Source: Cymbidium sinense
Lineage: Eukaryota > Streptophyta > Magnoliopsida > Asparagales > Orchidaceae
Direction: 5' to 3'
Assembly: GCA_021442155.1 (NCBI GenBank)
Contig: JAKCPB010000333.1
Span: 124,001-188,000 of the forward strand
Length of the DNA: 64,000 bases
This document shows positions 1-12,109 of the stretch, one piece after another. The first letter of the stretch is position 1. The number at the start of each line of letters is the position of its first letter. A program made the position numbers and the translations under genes. The notes beneath the pieces are model-generated. The model was not told the DNA's origin and ran no database searches. It saw only the letters and a list, made by a program, of their open reading frames with translations.

Positions 1-2796
1 TTTATTTTGTTTATTTTAAGTTTATGTTTTTTTTAGTTTAAGGCTTAGGTTTTATTTTTTTTATATTTTGTTTATGTTTGATTTTATTTTGGTTTATTAC
101 TTTTAGGTTTCTTTTATTTTCTAGTTTAGTTTAGGTTTTATTTATTTTATTTTAGTTAATTTTTGTTTTATGTTTAGGTTTTATTTTAGGATTTTAGTTT
201 AGGTTTATTTTATATTTTAGTTTAGGTTTTATTTAGTTTATGTTTAGGTTTAAGTTTTTTTAGTTTAGTTTAGTTTAGGGTTTATTTTAGTTTAGGGTTT
301 GAGTTTTTTAGGTTTAGGGATTTTGTTGTAGGTTTAGGGTTTAGGGTTTAGGGTCTTAAGGTTTAGGGTTTAGGGTTAGGGTTTATGGTTTTTTGGTTTA
401 AGGTTAAGTGTTTAGGATTGTAGGTTTAGGGATTAGGGTTTAGGTTTTAAGGTTAGGTTTAGGGTTAGGGTTTTTTTTATTTTTTTATTTTTAAATTTTT
501 TGATATTTTTAAAATTAAGTTAACTCATAGGTTTATGTTTATTTAGTTTATTTTGATTTAATTTTATTTATTTATTTATTTTTATTCAAGTTTGTTCTTA
601 TTTTTATTTAGTTTAGTTTATTTATTTTAGGATTATTTTTTTTAGCTTAAGTTTTTTATTTTAATTTATATTTTTAGTTTAGGTTTATTTTTTAGTTTAA
701 TTTTATTTTTCTTTTATTTTTTTGGTTTATGTATTTAATTAGTTTTTATTTTATTTTATTTTATGCCTATTTTATTTTTATTTTACTTTCAGTTTTTATT
801 TTATTTAGATTTTTTATTTTTAGTTTTATTATTTTTTAGCCTAGTTTAGGTTTTATTCTTTATTTTATTTTATTTTTAAGTTTAGGTTTAGGTTTAGGTT
901 TTAGTTTAGGATTTTATTTATTTTATTGTATTTAGGTTTACATTTATTTATTTATTTTATTTTTAGGTTTTATTTAGTTTAGGTTTAGGTTTTTTGGTTT
1001 TTAGGGTTTCAGGTTAGGGTTTAGGGTTTAAGGTTTGGGGTTTAGGGTTTATGGTTTAGGGTTTTAGGTTTTGGGGATTAGGGTTTAGGGTTTAAGGTTT
1101 AGGTTTTGTGGTTTAGGATTTAGGGTTTAGGGTTATAGGTTTTAGGGTTTAGGGTTTAGTGTTTAGGGTTTAGGGTTTAACGTTTTAGGGTTTAAGGTTT
1201 AGGGTTGTAGGTTAAGAGTTAGTTTTAGGGTTTTGAGTTTAGGGTCATTATTTTTCTTTTATTTAGCATTTAGGATTTATGGTTAGTTTAGGGTTTAGGG
1301 TTCAGGTTTGAGGGTTTTTAATGGTTAAGGGTTTTGGTTTGTAGGTTTAGTGTTTAGAGGTAGTTTTAGGGTTTAGGGTTTAGGGTTTTTTTATATTTAA
1401 ATTAAGTAAACTGGTAGGTTTAGGTTTATTTAGATGATTTAGTTAATTTTTTATTTATTTTAATTTATTTTAATTTAAGTTTATTTTTTATTTTTATTTT
1501 ATTTAGTTTATTTATTTTTGGTTTATTTATTCTAGTTTAGATTTTTTATTTTAGTTTATTTTTTAGGTTTAAGTTTAGGTTTTTATTTATTTTGTCTTAA
1601 TTTAGTTTTTATTTTTTATTTTATTTTATTTTTAAGTTTATGTTTAGGTTTAGGTTTAAGTTCAGGTTTAGTTTAAGTTTTTATTTTATTTTTCTATTTT
1701 ATTTTATTTAGGTTTAAATTTTTTATATTTATTTTATTTTAATGTTTTATTTAGTTTAGATTTAGGTTTTTAGGGTTTAGGGTTTACGATTTATGGTTTA
1801 GGGTTTAGTGTTTATGGTTTAGGGTTTAGTTTTGAGGTTTAGGGTTTAGGGTTTAAGGTTTTGTGTTTGGGTTTAGGTTTAGGTTTAGGTTGTAGGTTTT
1901 AGGGCTTAGGTTTAGTTTTAAGGTTTAGGGTTTTATTTAAGGTTTAGGGTTTTTTAGGTTTTTAGTTTAGGTTTAGGGTTTAGGTTTAGGTTTTAGGTTT
2001 AGGGTTTATTTGGTTAGGGTTTAGGGTATAGGTTGTGAGTTTAGAGTTATTTTATTTTTATTTTTTAAAATTTAGTTTAGTTTATTTTAGTTTATTTTTT
2101 ATTTATTTTATTTTTTATTTTTATTTAGTTTATTTTTATTTTAGTTTAGTTTAGTTTATTTTATTTTTTAGGTTTAGGTTTTATTTTAGTTATTTTTATT
2201 TTTATTTTTAGTTTAGGTTTATGTTTATTTTATTATTTTAGGTTTAGTTATTTTAGTTTAGGTTTAGGTTTATTTTATTTTATTTCTTTAGGTTTAGGTT
2301 TATGTTTAGATTTATTTATTATTTATTTAGTTTAGGTTTATTTTAGGTTTATTTTAGGTTTAGGTTTTTATTTTAGTTTATTTTAGGTTTATTTTATTTT
2401 ATTTAGGTTTTTTTTTAGGTTTAGGTTTTATTTATTTTATTTTAGTTTATTTTAGGTTTATTTTATTTATTTTAGGTTTAGTTTATTTTATTTTAGGTTT
2501 AGAGTTTTATTTAGGTTTTATTTTATTTTATTTATTTTTTATTTTAGTTTAGATTTGTTTATTTATTTTATTTTTAGGTTTTATTTATTTAGGTTTAGTT
2601 TTTTAATTTTAGGGTTTAGGGTTTAGGGTTTCGGGTTTGGGGTTTAAGATTTAGGGTTTAGGGTTTAAGGTTTATGTTTTAGGTTAGGGTTAGGGTTTAG
2701 GGTTTTAGGGTTTAGTGGTTTAGGATTTTTAGGGTTGAGGGTTTAGGTTTTAGGTCTAAGGTTTAGGTTTTAGTTCAGGGTTTGGGTTTTGGGTTC
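1..2796 (+). repeat. Degenerate telomere-derived satellite array, block 1
   Basis: This stretch is almost free of C on the + strand. It alternates T/A-rich blocks (TTTATTTTAGGTTTAGG variants, about 1-290, 525-990, 1420-1760, 2045-2600) with blocks dominated by TTTAGGG and one-base variants (about 290-475, 1000-1390, 1765-2045, 2605-2796). The boundary motif that recurs across the window (consensus AAATTAAGTAAACTAGTAGG) is seen near 511 and 1398, with a decayed form near 2064, each just after a T-rich run. No open frame with non-repetitive composition is present. The window starts inside the array, so its left edge is unknown. Confidence 0.9.
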
Positions 2797-3239
2797 TTTT
2801 AAACAAAGAACAAATTTATATTCAACATTTCTTTATTTTAATTTCATCAACCAAGTAACATACCAAGTTCTCTAAGACACAAGCGACGACATAGATAAAA
2901 AAATGAGCATGCAAGCAAATCAAAACCAGATAATTAGAATCATCTCAAACTTATTGGTCCATATGGTCAGATCATTCTTTAGTTTCTCAGTTCCCATCAA
3001 AATAACCTCTTGATTAGCGGGATCCACCATCATATCCCCGATCTCTCCCTTCTCCACCACCACGGCTATAACCTCCATCGGTCCTCCTGCCTCCATAACC
3101 ACCAATGCCACGACCACCACCTCCATATCTACCAGCACCTCCAAATCCCCCATGATCACTCTGATAACCACTGCCTTTGCCTTTGCCTCCCCTGGGTAGG
3201 TTGACGTGATGTTCCACCATCAAGGTTATGCCCATTCTT
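2797..3239 (-). pseudogene. GRP fragment copy 1 (RRM end, Gly-rich tail, 3' UTR)
   Basis: Read on the minus strand from 3239, the sequence opens with NGHNLDGG, matching the end of the RRM (NGQNLDGRNIT-type) of plant class IV glycine-rich RNA-binding proteins, which are GRP7-like RNA chaperones. A frameshift follows. The Gly/Arg/Tyr tail is then readable in another frame, with GYSRGGGEGRDRGYDGGSR before a stop and a remnant of the usual DGNWRN end. The 3' UTR runs to about 2797, where a short T-run on + corresponds to AAAA on the sense strand. The RNP2 and RNP1 motifs and the start codon are absent, so this is a 5'-truncated, frameshifted pseudogene. It is flanked on both sides by TTTAGGG repeats. 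The plus-strand frames over it are shadows. Confidence 0.85.
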
Positions 3240-5484
3240 AGGGTTTAGGTTTAGGTTTAGGTTTATTAGGTTTTAGGGTTTAGGTTTATTTTTTAATTTA
3301 TTTAGTTAATTTTAGTTTAGGTTTAGGGTTTGGGGTTTAGGCTTTAGGGTTTAGGGTTTCAGGTGTAGGGTTTAGGGTTTTAGGGTTTATGCTTTTTGGG
3401 TATAGGATTAGGGTTTAGGGTTTAGGGTTTAAGGTTTAGGGTTTAGGATTTAGGGTTATAGGGTTAGGGTTCAATGTTAGTTTTAGAGTTTAGGGTTTAG
3501 GTTTTAGGATTTAGGGTTTAAGGTTTTTTTTTTAAAATTAAGTAAACTAGTATGTTTAAGAGTATTTAGTTTGTATTTTATTTATTTCAGTTTATTTTAT
3601 TTTTTTATTTTTATTTAGGTTTATTTTTTATTTTTCTTTAGTTTAGTTTATTTATTTTAGGTTAATTTATTTTAGTTTAGGTATTTTATTTTAGTTTATT
3701 TTTTAGGTTTAGGTTTAGGTTTATGTTTATTTTTTAGTTTAGTTTTATTTTAATTTTATTATTTAGGTTTAGGATTTATTTTTTTTTTTTATGTTTAGGA
3801 TTAGGTTTTATTTTATTTTTTTAGGTTTAGGTTTTAGATTTTTATTTAAGGTATTTTTAGGTTTTATTTTTTATTTTAGGTTTAGGTTTATTTTTAGTTT
3901 ATTTTATTTTATTTAGTTTAGGGTTTTGGTTTAGGTTATATTTATTTTAGTTTAGGTTTAGGTTTGTTTTATTTTGTTTATTTTAATTTTATTTTAGGTT
4001 TAGTTTTATTTTTAGTTTAGGGTTTGGGCTTTATTTTTTATTTATTTTTAGGTTTTACTTAAAGGTTTATTTTTTAGGTTTAGGTTTTTATTTAGTTTTT
4101 ATTTTATTTTTATTTTACATTTAGTTTTTTCTTTATTGAGGTTTTGTATTCTTAGCTTTTTTTTTTTTTTTTAGTTTAGTCTAGGTTTTTATTTAATTTA
4201 TTTTAGTTTATTTTTATTTTTTAAATTTAATTTAATTTTTATTTTTTGGTTTAGGTTTTAGTTTATGTTTTTATTTTATTTTATTATTTCATTTTATTTA
4301 GGTTTAGGTTCTTTTGTTTATTTTATTTTTAGGGATTATTTAATTTAGATTTAGGTTTGTAGGTTTTTTAGAGTTTAGGATTTATGGTTTAGGGTTTAGG
4401 TTTTAAGGTTTTAGGATTTAGGGTTGAGGGTTACGATTTAGGGTTTAGGGTTTATTATTTAGGCTTTAGGGTTTTGGGTTTTTAGGGTTTAGGGTTTAAG
4501 CTTTAGGGTTTATGGTTAGCTTAGGGATTAGGGTTAGTTTCGTGTTTAGGGATTAGGGTTTAGGTTTACTATTTATGGTTTTTTTATATAAATTAAGTAA
4601 ACTAGTAGGTTTAAGGTTGTTTAGTTTAATTTTTATTTTTTTTAGTTTATTTTATTTTTTTATTTAGGTTTATTTTTTATTTTATTTAGTATTGTTCATT
4701 TATTTTAGGTTTATTTATTTTAATTTATTTTTTTAGGTTTAAGTTTAAGTTTAAGTTTATTATTTAGTTTACTTTTATTTTTATTTTATTTCGTAGGTTT
4801 AGGTTTTATTTTTATTTTTAGGTTTAGGTTTTTATTTTATTTTTTTTAGGTTTAGATTTTAGGTTTTAATTTTTGGTTTATTTTTAGGTTTTTAATTTTA
4901 GTTTAGGTTTAGGTTTATTTTATTTTATTTAGTTTAGGGTTTAGGATTAGTTTATTTTAGGTTTAGTTTTAGGTTTTATTTATTTTGGTTTAGTTTTTTT
5001 AGTTTAGGTGTATGTTTATGTTTATTTTGTTTATTTTAGGTTTTGGTTTTTTTTAGTTAAGGGTTTAGGTTTTTTTATTTATTTTTAGGTTTTCTTTTTA
5101 GGTTTATTATTTATGCTTAGGTTTTTATTTATTTTTTATTTTAATTTATTTCAGGTTTACTTTATTTTTATTTTACATTTAGCTTTTATTTTATTTAGTT
5201 TTTTTTTATTTTTAGGTTTATTTTATTTTTTTTAGTTTAGTTTAGGTTTTATTTATTTTATTTTATTTTAGTTTTATTCTTTATTTTATTTTATTTTAGG
5301 TTTAGGTTTTAACTTAGGTTTTAGTTTTGGTTTTATTTTATTTTATTATTTTATTTTATTTAGGTTTAGGTTTATTTATTTTATATTATTTTTAGGTTTT
5401 ATTTAGTTTAGGTTTAGGTTTTAGATTTTTAGGGTTTAATTTTAGGTTTAGGGTTGAGGTTTAGTTTAGGATTTAGTGTTTTGG
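3240..5484 (+). repeat. Telomere-derived satellite array, block 2
   Basis: This block sits between GRP copies 1 and 2 and holds two complete subunits. It runs: TTTAGGG-rich 3310-3530, boundary motif at 3535, T/A-rich block to about 4350, TTTAGGG-rich 4370-4570, boundary motif at 4590, T/A-rich block to about 5410, and a short TTTAGGG stretch before the next GRP fragment. C is nearly absent on the + strand. Subunit spacing from boundary motif to boundary motif is about 1.05 kb. Confidence 0.9.
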
Positions 5485-5555
5485 TTTTTTTTAATAGAGA
5501 ACAAATTGATTCAACATTTCTTTTTTTTTTGATTTCATCAACCAAGTAACAAACT
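5485..5555 (-). pseudogene. GRP fragment copy 2, 3' UTR remnant only
   Basis: Only the distal 3' UTR survives: a T-run, then the conserved stretch that includes GATTTCATCAACCAAGTAAC on +. Homology stops abruptly at about 5555, where non-array sequence begins (AGGGAAGTGAGGTAATC). The coding part that the other copies carry to the right is missing. The simplest reading is that the retroelement arm starting at 5556 truncated a once longer copy. Confidence 0.8.
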
Positions 5556-6877
5556 AGGGAAGTGAGGTAATCAAATGACCTCCTTGTAGCTAAAACCTGT
5601 TCTGGATGTCAGGATATACCCATTATCATTCAATCTTATATAAATCAACACATGAATAGGAAAGAAAATCAATATTCATACACTTAAGCTATAAGCACAT
5701 GCATTTCTTATGTAATTATAACTAGCATCATAACACATAGTATTATTCATTTATAAGCTTTTAAAAAATACATTTGGATTTAATACTAATAATATCCACG
5801 CATATATTAAATTAAATCAACACATGCAAGCTTACAAAAAGGAAATCCATTTTACTTGATTTTGAAAAGATGGATACATGAATTCAAATGACATACCAAA
5901 TTTAACATGATTGGAAGAGGACAATAAAATATAAGCATGTGATTCATTGAACCAAACTAGTTACTTAAGGATAATCAAATCAAATAAGATTATTTAAAAA
6001 AAGCTTCTTTATTAATTAAGTTTTGGATTTGATTTGATTTAAAGAGGAGAAGAGAAATCATCACTTGCTATTTTAAACCCATTTCCATATTAGTGATTTG
6101 ATTTAATTTAAAGAAATGTAATTAAGTTTATTTTATGGGTTAATTAAGTTGAACCTTTAATTAGATGAATTAAATACCCTTGCCTTTATCACCTTAAAGT
6201 AATTAACTAAATAATTATGAGCCAACATGATATGCATGGAAAATGAACTTACAATGATCTTAGGAAATAAAGGGGGCCTAAGTCAATTCGCTCATGATTA
6301 ATAGTTAATTAGATTAAGGGACTTAATTAATTACTCTTATGGTTTTCCCACACATGTGGACTAACCATAATTTCATCAGGAAATGAACTTGTGAAAGGGT
6401 CCCAACCCCATTCTTAGTTCACTTAATGCTGAACAATGATTAATAAACTTAATTAATCAATTTATTACTGTTCATGGGATTAATTAATCATTAATTAATT
6501 TAAAAGAGTAGTTAAGGTTTAATTAGTCAATTTTCCTAATTAAGTGAGCAATAAATCCAAAAGAAATTCATGGAAGGAGGTCATCCCATTAAATTAACCC
6601 AAAAATTTGGGATTAATTACTTAAGTAATTAAAAGTAGTTCTAATTAATTTGTAATTAAACCTTAATTAAACCTTAATTACTATTCAAAATTAGTTAAGA
6701 TCATTTTTAATTAATTCACCTTTGAAATACCTTTAAAATGAGTATTTATTTGATATTTTTTGATTTCTCTATGATGTTTTATGATTTTTAAAAGTTTTAT
6801 CATTAAAAATGATTAATTATGCCTAATTAAAGCCTACCCCTATTGGCACCACGTCGTGCGTTGATGTGGTGCACTTT

Positions 6878-6885
6878 CCACGTGG
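6878..6885. promoter_or_regulatory. G-box-like palindrome in LTR-like arm
   Basis: The octamer CCACGTGG is a perfect palindrome containing the plant G-box core CACGTG. It lies in the GC-richer central part of the left arm, where an LTR promoter could be expected. A second CACGTG occurs at 13954-13959 near the start of the right arm. A role in transcription is only inference. Confidence 0.25.
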
Positions 6886-8595
6886 TACCACAGGATTGGT
6901 TACTTAAAACTTATCCGACTCAGCGCCTACCTGGCGATCGCAGATTTGATTAATCCCACAGCTTAATAGGATTAAATCATATCGATCTAGCAAATCTAAT
7001 CATGACCATCCATTCCGATCACATGGAATGGATGGCGCGTGATCTAACGTCACTTGAGTGAGGGAGAATGGAGTCCGTCCATCATTGCTCACTTGATCCG
7101 AGCTGAATTGAGCTCAAATCTATGCCAAAAGGATCCCACACCTTCACGACATCGATCAGAGGGGATCCAACGGTCAAGATCACGCGAGATGCAAGTTTTC
7201 TTCAAAAAGCTCCAACCCAATTTTGCCTAAGGATCGGTTTTGGAAGCATACCTCGCCGGAGATCAAGATCGGTGGCTCAAACATTTGAGGAAGCTTCATC
7301 TAGTGGAGACAAAGCCTTGTTGTGTAATAATTGGATCAATTCCTCGATGTTCCCTCGAAAGGCCACGAACTGATGATTTGAAGTTCAGCTTTGATCGCAG
7401 TCCCATCTTCGATGCTCAGAAAGCTTGGAGATGATTTGTTCTTGCTCGACGAGGCCTAGAGAAGGTGCGTGCAATGTTAATTTGAGTTTGATGAAGAAAT
7501 TGGGAAGTTAGGTCAAAAATGGGAGTGTCCTTTTTCGGGATAGATGAGAATGGCATTTTCTGATCGAGGAACAAGCTTGGGAGCATAGGGAATGGTTCTA
7601 GCAGCTTATCTTGGATAGGTAGGGATCCAGGGAATGATTTTTGTTTATGTTTGAATGGAGAGGTGTGTATACCTCCTTCATCTTAATCGATGATGGACAG
7701 TTTGGCTTCTAGTGGGTTGTCGCCATTCAGGGAGTCTTGGGTGGCAAGGAGGAGGTGAGTTGGCTTAGCTTGGTTGGTTGAAGGTGTGGAGGTGTCTTAC
7801 AAGGAGGAATCATGGGTGTCCTATGGGTTTCAAATGCTCCAATGGGGAGGGTGAGGTGATTTCACCTGCTATGGATCAGGAGACCAACCGATTGGGTTGT
7901 CTGATCCTATGCCTAGGTGGACCATTGGGAGAGTCAAGTGGAAGGAATGCAAATGACCACTTAAGAATGATCATTTGATATTAGAATTGATTTGGGTATA
8001 TTTGAAATGAGCTGTGGGGTTAGCCCAAATTTGAAGTCAATTGGAGTTGATTTGAGTTTTGGCTCAATTTAACTCATTTAGATCAAATCGGTTAGTTGGT
8101 CAAGTTGACCAATTGGTCAAATTGGGTCAAACCAAGGGTTGGAGGTTGATATGATCATTTGGGATGTTTTGGATTAATTGTTTTGGATTAGTTTGGCTTA
8201 GATTTTATTTTGGCTCATTTGAATTCATTTGGGTCAAATGGGTAAAGTATTTGACCAAATTGGACCAAATTGGCTTGGTTGGTGTTTGGTTTTGGGTTTA
8301 GCTTTACCAATTAACATGGTTGTAGGTTTTGGTTTTAAATTTAGATATGTTTTTAGGCCAACTTGAACCTTTAGGAATTTGGGCTAAGTGTTAATTGGGT
8401 TCAATTGGGTCCAATCATACTTGGTCAAGTTCAACAATCAATTTAGAATGAACTTGAGCCATTGGTTGCAATTAATTTGTTTTATATTTTGATTTGACCC
8501 ATTTGATCTTTTAGGTCAATTTGGGTCAACTTGGTTTAGGAGGGCCAATTGGGTTTGGTTTGACTCAATTGGGATAGATGAGAATGGCATTTTCT

Positions 8596-9100
8596 TGAAA
8601 AAATCAATTGAATTTGGGTTTTGGATTGAAGGAATTTGACTAAGTCTATGGAGTTGGGTCATGTGGCTTTGGTTTAGATTTAGATTTGGTTTTAATTATT
8701 TTTGATGATTTAAATGTATATTTCATTTAAACTTGTTAAGCTGATTGAAAATATGATTGATTTGTGAGAAAATCAATTGAGTTTGACTTTATTTGGATTA
8801 AAATTTGGCTAAGTCCATGGGATAGGTCATATGGCTTAAGAAAGGTTTTGATTTAATTTGATTTAGTTTGATTTAGTTTTGATCATTTGAATGTAGATTT
8901 GAATTATATTTAGGAAGATGATTGAAGAAATATTGATTATGAGAAAATCAATTGATTTTGGATTGATTTGGATTAAGATTTGGCTAAGTCCATGGGATAG
9001 GTCATATGAGTTAGGAAGGGTTTTCAAGTTTTGATTTGATCATGGACTTCAATATTTTGGATTTAGAATTTGGGTTTGGAATTAGATTTAAATTTGATGT
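8596..9100 (+). repeat. Three ~172-bp tandem units in left arm
   Basis: The phrase GAAAATCAATTGA, followed by a TTTGGATT stretch, then GGCTAAGTCCATGGGATAGG or a variant, recurs from about 8596, 8766 and 8940. This gives three imperfect tandem units of about 170-175 bp. The right arm carries three homologous units in the opposite orientation (14441-14930), so the tandem triplication predates the separation of the two arms. Confidence 0.7.
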
Positions 9101-9365
9101 TCAAATTGAACTTGAGGTTTGGTTTGAGAAGGTGAACATTGATTGGATTTGGGTTGTAGGGTAGGTGGATTATCGTAATCCCTAAGGCATAACCTAATCC
9201 TATTGTTAACCCTTCTAAGTCTTTAGGCATAGGTTAAGTGTTTACCTACTTGCTGGAAGTGTCTTATGACTAGAGATATCTTAGTGTCTAGAAGACTCCT
9301 AAGTTTAAGATGGGAAGATTGAATCCGCACTCCAAAAGAGAGGTCAACATGCCTTAGGCTCCATA

Positions 9366-9704
9366 GTGTCGCCCTTGTGGATAGATGATTGGAAGACCAA
9401 AGCTAAGTTTTACATTATAGACCTGGATACATCTTTCAATGCTTTGCTTGGGAGACCGTGGATACATGAGAACAACATATTCCATCTCTATGTCGATGAA
9501 GTTTGTGAGAGGTGGGATCATTGTGTCAAAGGAGATCTCAAGCTATTTATAGTTCACGAGGTCGACATAAATGATGATATGGCTTACTACCTCCCTCAAA
9601 ATCAACAAGTCTATTCTCATGAACTTAGCCAAAGTTTAAAAATAAAAGAAAAAGAAAAAGAAGAAGAAAGAGAAAAAGAAAAGAAAATAGAATATGAAAT
9701 ATAA
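9366..9704 (+). pseudogene. Gypsy aspartic protease remnant and charged linker
   Basis: The frame reads SPLWIDDWKTKAKFYIIDLD and continues TSFNALLGRPWIHEN, which is the strongly conserved end of the retropepsin-like domain in plant gypsy elements (the NALLGRPWIH signature). The catalytic DTG part upstream is not found, because the sequence to the left is the non-coding arm. After about residue 85 the frame becomes a Lys/Glu run and ends at a TAA. The minus-strand Ser/Phe-rich frames at 9617-9852 are shadows of this Lys/Glu run. Confidence 0.75.
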
Positions 9705-9997
9705 AATAAAAGGGAGTGGAAATAGATTTGGCGGAGGAAGTGGAGCCTGATATTAATTTCCACCCACAGGTCGTTACTCCATTTGAACATATGGGTAAAA
9801 TGACTTGACCTCCACCAGGTAGAGGAAGAGGCCAATTCAGAGGCAGTCCCAAGGGTGGAAAACCTCCTTATTGGCCACCCAATAGAAGATATGTCCCATA
9901 CTAGAGACAGCTATCCATATAGACTTAGAATCTAGTTCATGGATGAGTCTTATATGGTTAGCACACCACCGCCTCTTTTAGTAGTAGATTCCTTGAG

Positions 9998-10680
9998 GTG
10001 ACACTTGAGCCAGATAGCGATGTAGACCGGGCTCCAAAGCTAAGCATAAGTGTATCAAAGTCTATATATGAAATAGTTAGGAATCATTTGGGAACCTTAG
10101 TTCTAATCTCACTTTTCTCTCAAAAAGCTGAGGGTTTGGTAGTTAAGGAAGCCCCTAAGTCATCCATAGGTGTCAAGACTCAGAGGTTCTTTCTAGGAAC
10201 ATCATGCTCAAGTAAAGAAGTTAATGTAGAACTTGAGGATGATTCATATAAAGATTTAATTGAATCACCATTTGATTGGTACTTTCCTTGTGTTCATAAT
10301 TTAGCAAAGAAAGGGTTAATCCCACATACTTAGTCGAAGCACAGGTCAGACTGCTTCAAAAGAATATGGAAGAATAAATGAAAAAGCTCAATCAATACCA
10401 AGACTAGGATTCAGTATAGTTGGTCCAATAGATGATGACAATTACTACTTAGTCATCAACAATCATTTGAAATCTGATAGGTTCTTTTCAAATCACATTA
10501 AATCATATGAGGAGTTGAGCTTAGAAACTTCAGATGATGCAAATGACTTTGAAGTCAAAGATGCGCCGAGTTTGAAGAGAGATCAAGTCAACCATCGATG
10601 AGCTCAAGGAAATCAACTAAGAAATTGAAGAAGATCCATGCCCGACATACATCAATTCATCATTGAATGAAATTGAAACT
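9998..10680 (+). pseudogene. Gypsy PR-RT linker remnant
   Basis: The first frame (9998-10333) begins MTLEPDSDVDRAPKLSIS and holds acidic and serine-rich sequence that ends at a TAG. A second frame follows with PRLGFS-type sequence (about 10401), DDDNYYLVINNHLKS, and then TIDELKEIN and PCPTYINSSLNEIETNDL (about 10593-10690). This long, weakly conserved linker between protease and reverse transcriptase is typical of Tat-like elements. The match to the linker rests on position and general character, not on a catalytic motif. Confidence 0.55.
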
Positions 10681-11340
10681 AATGACTTAGTTAAGCTATT
10701 GACTGAGTTTAAGGACTGCTTTACTTGAAGATAGGAAGAGATGGCAAGATTGGCTCCTGACATAGTGGTCCATAAACTAGCAATAGAGCCTATTGCTAAC
10801 CCTATCAAGCAAGCTCCTAGACGCATGCAATTAGACAAAGAACAATAGGTCAGTTATAAAGTCAAGAAACTTATCAATGCTAGCTTCATCCGGGAAGAAA
10901 AATACCCTACCTAGTTAGCTAGCATCGTCCGAGTTAAGAAAAAGAGTGGTCAAATTCAAATATGTGCCGATTTTATGAATTTAAATAAGGCATGTCCAAA
11001 TAATGAATTCCACTACCAATATCGGAGATAAAAGGTGGACATTGTCTCATCTCATGTAGTCTTCTCTTTCATTGATGGCTCATCTTGATATAACCAAATA
11101 AAGATGGCCCATGAAGCTGAAAGAAATGCTACTTTTCGAACCTCAATCAAAATCTATTGCTATAAGGTCATGCCTTTCAGCCTTAAAAATGTCAGTGCTA
11201 CATACCAATGGGCTATGACTCGAATCTTCAATAAACTCATTCATCATCAAGTCAAGTGCTATGTCAATGATGTCGTGGTCAAAAGTAGAGAGAAGGAAGA
11301 CCATCTATTTGAGTTTAGAGTAATTTTTGAATAATTAAGA
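10680..11340 (+). pseudogene. Gypsy reverse transcriptase remnant, active site YVND
   Basis: Recognisable segments are LVKLLTEFKDCF, then after a frameshift LAPDIVVHKLAIEPIANPI, KQAPRRMQLDKEQ-stop-VSYK, IREEKYPT-stop-LASIVRVKKKSGQ, CADFMNLNKACP, and YNQIKMAHEAERNATFRTS with VMPFSLKNVSATYQWAMTRI. The catalytic box, YVDD in functional relatives, reads CYVNDVVVKS near 11264-11290, so one of the two paired aspartates is lost. The TAG at YPT-stop-LAS stands where relatives have Trp (TGG). The enzyme is certainly dead. Confidence 0.85.
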
Positions 11341-11389
11341 TAATTTAACGTCAAAGTGAACCCACTGAAGTGTGCATTCGGAGTAGCTT

Positions 11390-11919
11390 TAGGGAATTCT
11401 TTGGGTTTGATGTCCGACACCAGGGAATCAAAATCCATTTAGAGAAGATCAAGGCGATATTAGAAATGCCACCCTCTAAAATTTTAACTCAACTCAGATC
11501 ATTCCAAGGGTGGTTAGATATCTAAGATGCTTTATATCCAACCTATCGGAAGATGTCACCATTCTCGACTTGAAAAGGACACTAAGTTTAAGTGGGATGA
11601 TAAGTGTGAGCATTAATTCAAAGACATCAAGCATTACCTAATGACTCCGCTAGTTCTAGCAACCCCTATCCTAGGAAAGCCACTCATACTTTACATTGCT
11701 GCATTAGATGACTCCCTTAGTGCTTTGTTTGCCCAAGCCAACAATGAAGGGAAGAAAAATGCACTCTACTACCTTAGCCATCGTCTAATCCCTACTGAGT
11801 CTAATTATCCACCCATTGAGAAGCATTGCCTAGCTTTAATATTTGGATCCCAAAGGCTACAGAACTACATGCTTTCTCATAAGGTGAACTTAATCTCTAG
11901 GATCAATCCACTACAGTAA
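11390..11919 (+). pseudogene. Gypsy RNase H domain remnant
   Basis: The open part begins at 11641 with TPLVLATPILGKPLILYIAA and continues with LDDSLSALFAQ, KNALYYLSHRLIPTESNYPP and IEKHCLALIFGSQRLQNYML. This is the RNase H module that follows the reverse transcriptase in plant gypsy polyproteins. It ends at a TAA after about 92 residues. Upstream, 11390-11640 holds the RT connection with frameshifts (FRSFQGW-type residues near 11500). Confidence 0.75.
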
Positions 11920-12109
11920 CTCATGACATGGCCGATGCTATCCAGACAGTTGGCTTAACCGTCCATGATCCTCTTGCAATTTGACATTACTGCATTCTCC
12001 TGTGAAAGGACAAGCTCTAGATTTCTTAGTAGCACACCCACTTCTTGCGACTCTTAGTGATGATCTCCACGATGAACAAATCATGAACTTAGGGGATACT
12101 AGCATTCAC

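Larger units (their letters stand above)
5556..9365 (+). mobile_element. Left non-coding arm of gypsy-type element (LTR/UTR-like)
   Basis: This is a non-repetitive AT-rich sequence with no credible coding frame. The short frames at 7122-7434 and 7778-7978 show no family resemblance. It is homologous, in inverted orientation, to about 13930-18960. Shared landmarks are a TTAATTAA-rich part (6100-6700), a GC-richer part with paired CACC/GGTG words (6840-7260), a stretch full of TTGACC/GGTCAA words (8030-8600), three ~172-bp tandem units (8596-9100), and a closing stretch with CTAAGGCATAACCTAATCC (9181-9199). Long LTRs of Tat-like elements have this kind of layout. No clean TG...CA ends or primer binding site were identified. 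Gag, expected between an LTR and the protease, is absent. Confidence 0.6.

Noticed and set aside
1..2796. A functional chromosome end (true telomere) at the left side
   Set aside because: TTTAGGG units are highly degenerate, mixed with T/A-rich blocks and interrupted. The G-rich strand runs rightwards into more sequence, so this is interstitial array.
7122..7978. Small frames in the left arm as host genes
   Set aside because: They resemble no protein family, overlap each other in different frames, and lie in sequence homologous to the non-coding right arm.
9617..9852. Minus-strand Ser/Phe-rich frames
   Set aside because: Shadows of the Lys/Glu run (AAAGAAAAAG) at the end of the gypsy protease remnant.
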